Source: an uncultured Bacteroidota bacterium
GTDB lineage: Bacteria > Bacteroidota > Bacteroidia > Chitinophagales > Saprospiraceae
Assembly (NCBI GenBank): GCA_902609095.1
Contig: CACLQQ010000019.1
Span: 1 to 42,312, forward strand
Length of the DNA stretch: 42,312 nt
Reading direction: 5' to 3'
Notes under the pieces: generated by a model
The model's database searches: none
Told to the model about the DNA's origin: nothing
What the model saw: the letters and a program-made list of their open reading frames with translations, nothing else
In this document: piece by piece, positions 8,330 to 16,041 of the stretch
Numbering within the stretch: position 1 is the stretch's first letter
Layout of the letters: each line of letters starts with the position of its first letter
Made by a program: the position numbers and the translations under genes

Positions 8330-8965
8330 ATGGATATCATTCTGAAAGGTGAGCAGCTCAAGCTTCTACCACATAAGGCTATCTATTGGCCTAAAGAAGA
8401 GGCCTTACTAATTGCAGATCTTCATTTAGGGAAAGTTGAACACTTTAGGAAAGCTGGAATAGCTGTTCCTGCTACAGCTGGAAAGGCTAACTATCATATA
8501 GTTCAAGAGATGTTGTTAGAGCATAACCCTCAGAGGGTTATATTCTTGGGTGACTTGTTTCACAGCTCTTATAATTATGATTGGGAGCAGTTCAATGAAT
8601 TTATGCTGAGCCATAATCATGTCTCGTTTGAGCTAATCATAGGTAACCATGACATCCTTCATCAATCACAGTATAACCGTAACAATATGATCATTCATGA
8701 TCAGGAATTGATCATGGGTCCATTCCTATTGACCCATGATCCAGTAGAGCATGAAACTCTCTATAATTTATGTGGTCACATTCATCCATGTTTCAAGATG
8801 AGAGGTCGAAGTAGGCAATATTTAAGGTTACCTTGTTTTTATTTTGGGCTGAGAGGCGGAATTCTACCTGCCATAGGTAGTTTCACGGGGATGCACCCTG
8901 TAAATCCTACTAAGGATGACAGGGTATATGTGGTAGCTGATGATCAGATTATACAAGTTGAATAA
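8330..8965 (+). CDS. pdeM: Ligase-associated-type DNA damage response metallophosphoesterase PdeM
   Basis: A 211-residue calcineurin-like metallophosphoesterase. All metal-binding motifs are present in order: ADLHLGKVEHFRKAG, FLGDLFHS, IIGNHD, LTHDPVEH and LCGHIHPCFKM, then LPCFYFG. The HFRKAGIAVP segment after the first motif is characteristic of the PdeM family, named for linkage to LigD/Lhr-type DNA repair clusters. Here it instead follows recA by 18 bases, so it is likely cotranscribed with it and induced with it. Its substrate in vivo is not known. Confidence 0.88.
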   Translation: MDIILKGEQLKLLPHKAIYWPKEEALLIADLHLGKVEHFRKAGIAVPATAGKANYHIVQEMLLEHNPQRVIFLGDLFHSSYNYDWEQFNEFMLSHNHVSFELIIGNHDILHQSQYNRNNMIIHDQELIMGPFLLTHDPVEHETLYNLCGHIHPCFKMRGRSRQYLRLPCFYFGLRGGILPAIGSFTGMHPVNPTKDDRVYVVADDQIIQVE

Positions 8966-8973
8966 TAAAATCC

Positions 8974-8981
8974 TAAGTTTG
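8974..8981 (+). promoter_or_regulatory. Possible -7 element for the ECF sigma gene
   Basis: TAAGTTTG fits TAnnTTTG and falls in the 32-base gap between pdeM and the TTG start at 8998, which would give a leader of about ten bases. No TTG at proper -33 spacing is visible (nearest has a 14-base spacer), so it may be chance. Confidence 0.35.
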
Positions 8982-8997
8982 CCACAAAAAGGGAGGT

Positions 8998-9609
8998 TTG
9001 CCAGATCATACTAAAGAAGGCTATATCACATTTGAAAGAGAGTTCCTACCCCATGTAGATGCTCTCAAGACGTTTGCATTTCACCTTTCCTACAATGAAT
9101 CTGACGCTAATGATCTTGTGCAAGAGACCTATATGAAAGCATTCAGGTTCATTGATAAGTATGATAAAGGCACAAATGCTAAGGCATGGCTATTCAAAAT
9201 CATGAAGAATGCTTACATCAACGAATACCGCAAGAAAAGTAAAAGACCTACCCAGGTAGATTATGAGGAGATATCTACTTATCACGATCAAGATCATGAT
9301 CGACTTCCTGGCTATATGGACCTCAGAGAGGAACTATTCAATAAGATGATGGGTGATGAAGTGACCATCGCTATCAATAGTTTACCACTGGATTTTAAGA
9401 CTGTCTTATTATTATCTGATGTAGAAGGTTTCACCTATGAGGAAATCGCTAAGATTATTGAAGTTCCTATTGGTACGGTAAGGTCTCGTCTGTTTAGAGC
9501 TCGTAATATGCTTAAAGACAAATTAAAAAATTATGCCCAGAAGAAAGGTTATGTTGATATGCGAGGACAAAAACAAGAAAAAAAGAAGTCAATTACCGAA
9601 GAGGAATGA
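8998..9609 (+). CDS. ECF-type RNA polymerase sigma factor
   Basis: A 203-residue sigma-70 family protein with region 2 (LSYNESDANDLVQETYMKAFRFIDKY, then the GTNAKAWLFKIMKNAYINEYRKK segment) and region 4 (LPLDFKTVLLLSDVEGFTYEEIAKIIEVPIGTVRSRLFRARNML), and a basic, acidic-ended tail. The start is the TTG at 8998: there is an in-frame stop at 8974 and no ATG before region 2. The purine-rich GGGAGG at 8991 is only one base from the TTG, too near to be a normal ribosome binding site. A 76-residue anti-sigma-like gene follows at 9677, but with its own promoter. Confidence 0.93.
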   Translation: MPDHTKEGYITFEREFLPHVDALKTFAFHLSYNESDANDLVQETYMKAFRFIDKYDKGTNAKAWLFKIMKNAYINEYRKKSKRPTQVDYEEISTYHDQDHDRLPGYMDLREELFNKMMGDEVTIAINSLPLDFKTVLLLSDVEGFTYEEIAKIIEVPIGTVRSRLFRARNMLKDKLKNYAQKKGYVDMRGQKQEKKKSITEEE

Positions 9610-9613
9610 CCCC

Positions 9614-9644
9614 TTGTTATGTTAACTAAACTTTAGTAGCTTTG
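9614..9644 (+). promoter_or_regulatory. Bacteroidota sigma-A promoter for anti-sigma-like gene
   Basis: TTG (9614-9616), a 20-base spacer and TAGCTTTG (9637-9644) match the Bacteroidota consensus TTTG-N19-21-TAnnTTTG closely. Transcription would start near 9651, about 25 bases before the ATG at 9677. This is the best-formed promoter I find in the window. Confidence 0.7.
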
Positions 9645-9676
9645 ACACCACATTATTAGAGATTAATAACCACTCT

Positions 9677-9907
9677 ATGGCTCACGAAAATTTACTTAGT
9701 TTTTTCTCAGATCAGGTGAACTTATATCTCGACAACAGGCTGAGTCCTGAGAGCACACAACATCTTATGGATATTGTTCAAAGAGATGACGAGTGTAGTC
9801 AAGTTTTCAAGAAAGAGAAGACCTTCAGAGACTTCGTAAAAAATAATGTCAAAAGACCTTGTGCTTCTTCAGACTTGATACAGTCTATTAAGAGTAACTT
9901 AGGTTAA
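9677..9907 (+). CDS. Small anti-sigma-factor-like protein
   Basis: A 76-residue soluble protein: ENLLSFFSDQVNLYLDNRLSPESTQHLMDIVQRDDECSQVFKKE then VKRPCASSDLIQSIKSNL. The layout (short helical N-terminal part with D/E-rich centre, then V-x-RP-x-x-S-x-DLIQSI) looks like the Bacteroidota anti-sigma/zf-HC2-type small proteins placed after ECF sigma genes, but the HxxxCxxC zinc motif is not intact; only two scattered Cys remain. Position 67 bases after the ECF gene supports a sigma-binding role, and its own promoter suggests independent control. Function is inferred from context. Confidence 0.65.
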   Translation: MAHENLLSFFSDQVNLYLDNRLSPESTQHLMDIVQRDDECSQVFKKEKTFRDFVKNNVKRPCASSDLIQSIKSNLG

Positions 9908-10031
9908 CTACTTTCCAGATATAATATGGTATAAATTATAGTTTATTGAATTTCAGTAGACACGCTAATACCTAATTAAATTCTAAGTTTTATTTAAGTC
10001 ATAGAAGTTCATATCAATTTAGGTTTTAATT

Positions 10032-11102
10032 ATGCTCGATAAATTGGAGGCGATTCATAGTCGTTATTTAGATGTAGAAGAGAAACTGTCAGATCCATCA
10101 ATAGTCTCTGATATAAAGGAGTATTCTAAGCTCAGCAAAGAATATAAAGATCTCAAGGAGATTGATGATTACTACCATAAATACACTAACCTGCTTGGTA
10201 ATATAGATACAGCCAAAGAGATGGCTAGCGACGAAGATGAAGAAATGAGGCAGATGGCTCAAGCGGAATTAGTAGAGCTGGAGGAAGAAAAAGCTAAGGT
10301 TGAAGAAGAAGTTAAGATCCTACTTATACCTAAGGATCCTGATGATGATAAGGATGTAATATTTGAGATTAGGTCTGGAACAGGTGGTGATGAGGCCAGT
10401 ATTTTTGCTGGAGATCTCTATAGGATGTATAGCAAGTATTTTGAGACTCAGGGTTGGAAAGTAGAAGCCTTATCGGTCAACGAAGGTACAGTAGGAGGAT
10501 TCAATAAGTTGGTACTTGAGGTTAGAGGTAGTGGCGTTTTTGGTAAGCTTAAGTTTGAGTCAGGTGCACATAGGGTACAGCGAGTACCTAAGACGGAATC
10601 ACAAGGAAGGGTACATACTTCAGCAGCTACAGTGGCTGTAATCCCTAAGTTTGAGGCCGAGGACATTGATATCCGTAAGGACGAGCTTAGAACTGATACC
10701 TTCAGAGCGAGCGGAGCAGGTGGTCAGCACGTTAATAAGACAGAATCGGGAGTGAGATTTACCCACATACCTACTGGTATCGTATCAGAAAGTACAGATT
10801 CCCGATCTCAACATAAGAATAGAGAGATTGCATTGACAAGATTGTATATAAAGGTAAGAGAGGCTCAAGAGCAAAAAGTATATTCAGAACAAAAGGCCAA
10901 ACGGAAGACTCTCGTAGGATCTGGGGACCGCTCAGATAAAATAAGAACCTATAATTATCCTCAGAATCGAGTCACTGACCATAGGATAAACTTGACCTTA
11001 TATAGTTTGGACAAGATCATAGAAGGTGATGTGGCTCCAGTAATTGAGGCACTACAAGTATATGAGAATGCCGAGAAGATGAAAGCAGGAGAGACCCTCT
11101 AA
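10032..11102 (+). CDS. prfA: Peptide chain release factor 1
   Basis: A 356-residue class I release factor. The PxT codon-recognition motif that marks RF1 (UAA/UAG) rather than RF2 (SPF) is PKT at residues 186-188 in HRVQRVPKTESQGRVHTSA, and the catalytic GGQ is at 230-232 in SGAGGQHVNKTESGVRFTH. EIRSGTGGDEASIFAGDL and the C-terminal SDKIRTYNYPQNRVTDHR are also typical. The length is normal. Its TAA stop (11100-11102) overlaps the TAG stop of the convergent lgt gene (11101-11099). Confidence 0.97.
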   Translation: MLDKLEAIHSRYLDVEEKLSDPSIVSDIKEYSKLSKEYKDLKEIDDYYHKYTNLLGNIDTAKEMASDEDEEMRQMAQAELVELEEEKAKVEEEVKILLIPKDPDDDKDVIFEIRSGTGGDEASIFAGDLYRMYSKYFETQGWKVEALSVNEGTVGGFNKLVLEVRGSGVFGKLKFESGAHRVQRVPKTESQGRVHTSAATVAVIPKFEAEDIDIRKDELRTDTFRASGAGGQHVNKTESGVRFTHIPTGIVSESTDSRSQHKNREIALTRLYIKVREAQEQKVYSEQKAKRKTLVGSGDRSDKIRTYNYPQNRVTDHRINLTLYSLDKIIEGDVAPVIEALQVYENAEKMKAGETL

Positions 11103-12262
11103 AAGATCATCTTATTATCCTTTTTATTGAAGTAGTACAATCCGATTAACCCAATACAGCAGAGCCCTATTGAGATCAATTGTGCTTGAGACAATTGTAG
11201 TCCTACCACGTCATATCTTGGATTAACTCTAATCTGCTCAACAAAGAATCTGGCAAAGCTCATCAAAGTCAGATATAGGCTAAACATCATACCAGCTTTC
11301 TTGATGCGCTTTCTATTAAACCATAATATGATAAAGATGATACCACTGCTAATGATTTCATAGATGGGCGTTGGAAAGACCTTAGGGGATAGCTTGCTGC
11401 AGTACTTATCAGTACAACATTCAATGGGTACACCTTCATTCAATACATTGTTTGGATAATCATAAGCCCACATCCAATCGGGTAGAAAAAACCATCCAGG
11501 CTTAGCTAATTCGTTGATGATTCCCCAATCTCCGTCACCAGATATTTGACAACCCATTCGTCCTATACCATAACCGAGTATTAATGCTGGAGCAATCGCA
11601 TCTGCAACATGGATTGCAGGGATGCCATTTTTTCTGACATAGTAGGTGATTGCAGCAGTCGCTAATATGAATCCACCATAAATGGTTAATCCACTACCAG
11701 AGAATAACTGGCCTAATGGATCCCTCATAAATGAGTCCATATTCTCTAGTATAGAGAAAAGTCTTGCGCCTAAAATGCCAAATATTGCTGATAAAACTAT
11801 GATGTCTCCAACTCTATCATGAGGATGTATTACACGGGTGATTTGCTTAGGTTGTGTAGTTTTACTCTGCTGCCCTTTCCAATAATAATATTTCCCAAAC
11901 CCTACCAGACCACCAAGTCCTAATAGAATATTACCACGACTAGAAAATACGAATCCTGCTGCATCTTCCTTGAAATCATCGAAATGGATAATCATTTCTG
12001 GAACTTTAAATCCCAAGATGAATCCAAAGATGGCATTGCTAATGATCTCTTTGATATCTCTACCTTTACCAACCCACTCTTTCTTAAAGCTAGCGCTGAT
12101 GATTCCCTTTTCTTCTTTTCTCTTAAGTTCCATATAGAGTATATACCCTAATGCAAAAAAACCACAACCCATTAATAAACCGAACATTTGGATAACGGAG
12201 AACCCATTATCACGAGCTGTTCCAAAAAGATCGTGGAGAAGATAGGAGAGATTAGGATACAT
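11099..12262 (-). CDS. lgt: Prolipoprotein diacylglyceryl transferase
   Basis: A 387-residue polytopic inner-membrane enzyme that attaches diacylglycerol from phosphatidylglycerol to the lipobox Cys of prolipoproteins. The signature is GYGIGRMGCQISGDGDWG, the Bacteroidota form of the Lgt signature, after ILGARLFSILEN and GLTIYGGFILA (catalytic His replaced or shifted, as is common in this phylum). The protein is longer than E. coli Lgt, with extra N-terminal membrane segments and a loop containing two CC pairs, PIECCTDKYCSKL, consistent with Bacteroidota homologues. A TAnnTTTG element precedes it. Several lipoproteins in the window (16042, 17905) would be substrates. Confidence 0.93.
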   Translation of the reverse strand: MYPNLSYLLHDLFGTARDNGFSVIQMFGLLMGCGFFALGYILYMELKRKEEKGIISASFKKEWVGKGRDIKEIISNAIFGFILGFKVPEMIIHFDDFKEDAAGFVFSSRGNILLGLGGLVGFGKYYYWKGQQSKTTQPKQITRVIHPHDRVGDIIVLSAIFGILGARLFSILENMDSFMRDPLGQLFSGSGLTIYGGFILATAAITYYVRKNGIPAIHVADAIAPALILGYGIGRMGCQISGDGDWGIINELAKPGWFFLPDWMWAYDYPNNVLNEGVPIECCTDKYCSKLSPKVFPTPIYEIISSGIIFIILWFNRKRIKKAGMMFSLYLTLMSFARFFVEQIRVNPRYDVVGLQLSQAQLISIGLCCIGLIGLYYFNKKDNKMIF

Positions 12263-12284
12263 AGTAACAGTCTATTATAGCACA

Positions 12285-12292
12285 CAAAAGTA
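12285..12292 (-). promoter_or_regulatory. Possible -7 element for lgt
   Basis: On the minus strand TACTTTTG fits TAnnTTTG and ends about 22 bases before the lgt ATG. No TTG is present 19-21 bases further upstream. Confidence 0.4.
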
Positions 12293-12345
12293 AGCTATAG
12301 GATGAATCTAATGGAAATAGTTTGAAGGACAGTTGTATGGTCCAA

Positions 12346-13668
12346 TTATGATTGAACAAGTAGTTCAGTAGTAATGCTACCTAAATTAAATTCACTGATT
12401 TGATTTGCCAGATCAGCATCCCAAGGCAATTCAACCTTGATATAGTTATCTGTAAATCCAGTCATCATACCTTCTTTCGTGGATTTCTCGAACAGAACAT
12501 GGCGAGTAGTACCAAGGTGTCGTTGATAGAATTGCTGTTTCTTCTTAAATGAGAGGTTACGAAGCGCTTCGTTACGCTGTCTGCGAATATTGACTGGAAC
12601 TACATCATCCATTTCTGTAGCTGGAGTATTAGCTCGTTCAGAATAGGTGAATACATGTAAGTAGCTCACATCTAAATCACTAATGAAATCAAAAGTTTCT
12701 TTAAAGTCCTCATCTGTCTCACCAGGAAATCCGACAATTACATCTACTCCAATACAGGCATGAGGCATTACCTCTTTGATCTTTAGAACCCGTTCCGCAT
12801 ATAGTTCTCGCTGATAGCGACGTCTCATGGCTTTGAGAATCTTATTACTGCCAGATTGAAGGGGCGCATGAAAGTGGGGCATGAATCGTTTTGAGTGAGC
12901 CACAAACTCTATGATCTCCGCAGTCAAAAGATTTGGTTCAATAGATGAAATTCTAAATCGATCTATGCCCTCTATCTGATCTAATTCTTTGATTAGGTCG
13001 ATGAATAATGCTTCCTTCTTGGGTTTAGTACCCTCTATGACCTCCGTTCCATTACCAAAATCTCCAAGATTTACACCGGTCAATACGATTTCTTTGACAC
13101 CGAGCTGAGCAATTTTTTTAGCATTTTTAATGACATTCTTAACCGTATCACTTCTACTATTACCTCTGGCCTGGGGGATCGTACAAAAGGAGCACTTGTA
13201 ATTACACCCATCCTGAACTTTGAGGAAAGATCGAGTTCTGTCTCCATAGGAGAATGCCTCTTCAAATGTATTAGCTTGTTCTACCTTGCCAGCTTGCACC
13301 ATGCCCTTACCAACTTGCTGAGATAGCGTATCTATATAGTTGAGGATATTGAACTTCTCTGCTGCACCTAAAACTAAATCAACTCCAGGAATTGCGGCAA
13401 TTTCTTCAGGTTTCAATTGAGCGTAGCATCCAATAACAACTACTTTCGCCTCAGGAGATTGTCTCAATACTTTCCTAACAGCTGAGCGACACTTCCGATC
13501 AGCGAAGTCGGTTACAGAACAGGTATTCAACACATATACATCAGCAATATCGCTGAACTCCACGGTGCTAAACCCATAGTCTTCAAACTTTCTCCTAATC
13601 AAAGAAGTCTCAGAAAAGTTGAGTTTACAACCTAAAGTGTGGAATGCGACTGTCTGTGGTGTTGACAT
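12346..13668 (-). CDS. mtaB: tRNA N6-threonylcarbamoyladenosine C2-methylthiotransferase MtaB
   Basis: A 440-residue radical SAM methylthiotransferase. FHTLGCKLNFSETSLI at the N terminus (first of three Cys for the second 4Fe-4S cluster, with NTCSV and VIGCYAQ) is the form that separates MtaB from MiaB and RimO. The radical SAM CxxxCxxC is DGCNYKCSFCTIPQARG, and the C terminus has the TRAM domain. It thiomethylates t6A37 to ms2t6A in tRNAs reading ANN codons, and acts in the cytosol. It stands alone on the minus strand upstream of lgt, 83 bases apart. Confidence 0.93.
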   Translation of the reverse strand: MSTPQTVAFHTLGCKLNFSETSLIRRKFEDYGFSTVEFSDIADVYVLNTCSVTDFADRKCRSAVRKVLRQSPEAKVVVIGCYAQLKPEEIAAIPGVDLVLGAAEKFNILNYIDTLSQQVGKGMVQAGKVEQANTFEEAFSYGDRTRSFLKVQDGCNYKCSFCTIPQARGNSRSDTVKNVIKNAKKIAQLGVKEIVLTGVNLGDFGNGTEVIEGTKPKKEALFIDLIKELDQIEGIDRFRISSIEPNLLTAEIIEFVAHSKRFMPHFHAPLQSGSNKILKAMRRRYQRELYAERVLKIKEVMPHACIGVDVIVGFPGETDEDFKETFDFISDLDVSYLHVFTYSERANTPATEMDDVVPVNIRRQRNEALRNLSFKKKQQFYQRHLGTTRHVLFEKSTKEGMMTGFTDNYIKVELPWDADLANQISEFNLGSITTELLVQS

Positions 13669-14120
13669 ATTTGTTTAGTAGAGTGCGAAATTAGAGGTAA
13701 TCAGAGGGATAAACAAGACAATGGAACAAGATAGAATAGTATGTACGATTTTCTATTTGATAATGTATAGCAATCTGCCACATACGACAGATTCAATGTA
13801 AATAATATGTTAACTCTCTAGAATATATAAATTTATGGGGGGGATTTGATTAGCTGATTTAATCTGGTTATACTTTTTCATGGATTGATTCAAAGGCTCA
13901 TACGTATTAATCTAAGCAAGTCGGGAAAATAAATGGCAAAAAAAGAGCCAACAGGAACAGTTGTACTGTACTGTGACCTTCCATATCTATTGCTTAAAAT
14001 AGGGAGTCACAAATATATAGGTTACTTCTTTTCCCTGCCAATATTATATCCGAGGGAGGCATCCGAAACTCCCTGATCAAGAAGTAGGAGAAAATTGTTA
14101 AAACCTTTAATTTTTTAAAA
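13669..14120. other. Non-coding stretch before accessory locus
   Basis: About 450 bases without a supportable gene on either strand. I see a short inverted repeat AATCTG-N10-CAGATT near 13780-13801, a run of seven G at about 13837, and a stem AGGGAG-N10-CTCCCT near 14053-14080 that lacks a T-run and so is not a clear terminator. The stretch separates the housekeeping block from the decayed accessory locus. Confidence 0.5.
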
Positions 14121-14597
14121 ATGAAGAATTTGATTTTATTTTTAATTATAACTGGATTGATTTTGATAAGCCGTAATGATTCAATACTTGATACAAAATC
14201 AACAGTTATGACTATCGAACAATTCGACGCATATGGGGATGTACATAATTCAGCTCTTGCAAATATTGAGAATAACTTTGAACTGTCTGATTATTCGCCT
14301 TCACTTTCAATTGAAGAAAAGTATAGAATTATTAGTGACTTTAACGCTGATTTCGTCAAAACATATCAAATAGATACAGAAGCTTGCACCCAAATATCTT
14401 ATATGTTAAGGGACTTTGAGAGCATTGTAAATACAAAAGTAAATTATAGGTATTTAAACAATAAAAAGTCAATTGAAGGATTTCAATTGTTAAACTCTCT
14501 TGACGAATTGAGGTTGGATAAGGCTATTGGTGATTATGAATATAACCTCCTAAGTTCGCTGGCTACAGATTCTAAACATCACTGTATAAAAAAATAG
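14121..14597 (+). CDS. Unknown protein, intact 5' part of a frameshifted gene
   Basis: A 158-residue open frame starting with a signal-peptide-like stretch NLILFLIITGLILIS, then FDAYGDVHNSALANIENNFE, which resembles a family of Bacteroidota exported proteins of unknown function beginning with a (G)-x-x-HN-x-x-L core. It ends at TAG 14595 directly after A AAA AAA (14588-14594). In the -1 frame the sequence continues for 45 codons (DDLELKNKIDLAISEWE...) to a TGA at 14729 and beyond it into a glycine-rich segment. So this is either a decayed gene, or one that depends on slippage at the A7 run. Codon use and AT content resemble the neighbouring pseudogenes. Confidence 0.5.
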   Translation: MKNLILFLIITGLILISRNDSILDTKSTVMTIEQFDAYGDVHNSALANIENNFELSDYSPSLSIEEKYRIISDFNADFVKTYQIDTEACTQISYMLRDFESIVNTKVNYRYLNNKKSIEGFQLLNSLDELRLDKAIGDYEYNLLSSLATDSKHHCIKK

Positions 14598-14946
14598 ATG
14601 ATTTAGAGCTAAAAAATAAAATTGATTTGGCTATTAGTGAGTGGGAATCCAGAAATTATGACAGTGAAGGAACTCATGGGTACATTTCTGTCGCAGTTTT
14701 CAAAACCACGAAACATTCTTTAGAATACTGAATTACAAATAAATCTGGAGTAAGTTGATTTAAGGTGGCACCTTTGATAGCAGCTGATGTTGGGGGGCCA
14801 TTTATGGTGTGGCGGCAGGAGCTATTGGTTCAAAAGTTACGACCGGTTCAGTATCAGGTAAAGCGGCTGCATGGTGAGCTGTTGCTGGTGCAGTAGGAGG
14901 GTCAACTGACATAGCAGGGAAAATAGGGAAATGGATTTTTTCGTAA
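14588..14946 (+). pseudogene. Frameshifted 3' part with glycine-zipper C terminus
   Basis: Continuing the 14121 gene in the -1 frame after the A7 run, translation reads NKIDLAISEWESRNYDSEG...KTTKHSLEY, TGA (14729), ITNKSGVS, TGA (14756), FKVAPLIAADVGG, then needs one more G in the G6 run at 14792-14797 to continue as AIYGVAAGAIGSKVTTG...GKAAAW, TGA (14875), AVAGAVGGSTDIAGKIGKWIFS and a TAA at 14944. The G/A-rich end looks like the glycine-zipper tails of bacteriocin-like small proteins. Three in-frame TGA codons and two homopolymer frameshifts make it a pseudogene in its present state. The family assignment is from memory of similar Bacteroidota proteins. Confidence 0.55.
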
Positions 14947-14955
14947 ATTTTGAAT

Positions 14956-15120
14956 ATGAGAAATATTATAATTGTTTTGGGCCTATTGGTTATTGGAGTA
15001 ATTACATGGTTGTCTGATACATATTCCGAAGTCGATTATAGATTGATTATTTTCATAGGCTTATCAGTATTAATATTTGCTGGAATCTATGATAGATTTA
15101 TCAATTCCAAAGCGCAATAG
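14956..15120 (+). CDS. 54-residue two-helix membrane protein
   Basis: A short open frame: ATG at 14956, TAG at 15118, giving IIIVLGLLVIGVITWLSD as one membrane segment, a short charged loop (YSEVDYR), then LIIFIGLSVLIFAGIYDRF as a second, and a polar end. It starts nine bases after the end of the glycine-zipper reading frame. Its position and shape would suit an immunity or accessory protein for that element, but this is inference; no family is recognised. It is intact, unlike its neighbours. Confidence 0.5.
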   Translation: MRNIIIVLGLLVIGVITWLSDTYSEVDYRLIIFIGLSVLIFAGIYDRFINSKAQ

Positions 15121-15186
15121 ATGCTCTGTTCATAATAACATCAGGTTACAACTATATTTAGAATTAATCAGATGATATCAATTTTT

Positions 15187-15952
15187 GGTTAGAAATAACA
15201 ATAATTCCATCACTTTATCATCTGATGATGATCTATATCTTTTGAATATAGATTATTTGCTAGGGAACAATTTTGAATCATATCTGAGCCAGATTAAGAA
15301 TCCTAATCAAGATGATGTTTTTTTAAGAATGACTTTTAAACATTTCCGAAAGTAGAAGGTAGAAATCTGTACCTTTTTAATGTGAACAACAAGAATATCG
15401 TAAAAAGAAGATTTGTCGATTTATTCTACTCTATAAACTTTAATGAAGAGTTTTGTAAGAATGAAAAAATAAAGCTAAATAGTAAATATCAATTTTAAAA
15501 ATGATTCAGATATCTCCTATTTGTGGTCCACTGGATATACTTCTGCGACAATTATGGTTGATGATATTGGCCTTTATTTTATCGAAGCTAAGGTTTCTGG
15601 CTGTATCGTCAGAGATAATATAGAGGTGATTGCAGAAGATGACTGTGAGTTGCCGACCTCACCGCCTTTAATCCCAGCCATTGACTGTCATACTCATATC
15701 CCAAATGCCATCTCGTTGTCGAGTATCCGTAGCAATGCTGCATTTGCTCCTGTGAGTAACTGTGAGCTACAGGACTATCGATTAGAGATCTACGACCGCT
15801 GGGGAGAGCTGATTTATATGTCTAATAATCCTGAATTTTCATGGGATGGATCAAATGTAAACACAGGAGTTTACTCATATGCCATAGGTTATCGTTATGC
15901 ATTAGATAGTGACATGATTTATCATAGTGGTACGGTGACAGTTGTGAGGTAG
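15187..15952 (+). pseudogene. Remnant of a T9SS-secreted protein with gliding-type (CHU_C) C-terminal domain
   Basis: The last 143 codons (15521-15952) are open: LWSTGYTSATIMVDDIGLYFIEAKVSGC (a typical repeat-domain end), then PNAISLSSIRSNAAF and CELQDYRLEIYDRWGELIYMS, WDGSNVNTGVYSYAIGYRY. The YDRWGE and WDG...GVY blocks mark the CHU_C/type B sorting domain that sends proteins through the type IX secretion system. Upstream, 15187-15500 still shows coding fragments in two frames (for example DDDLYLLNIDYLLGNNFESY and VNNKNIVKRRFVDLFYS) separated by stops, so the gene is a truncated, frameshifted remnant. The 5' end is not determined. Confidence 0.7.
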
Positions 15953-16041
15953 GGATTGAATGAATCGAAATCTAAGTTATATAACCCCTACTTAACATCA
16001 TCGTAATAAGAGCTTACTATATTTAGAGATATAAACTACTT

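Noticed and set aside
8991-8997. GGGAGG as ribosome binding site of the ECF sigma gene
   Set aside because: It is one base from the TTG start, too close for a working Shine-Dalgarno interaction.
13780-14080. Stem-loops before the accessory locus as terminators of mtaB or another gene
   Set aside because: No T-run follows in either direction and mtaB reads away from them, so they are not reported as terminators.
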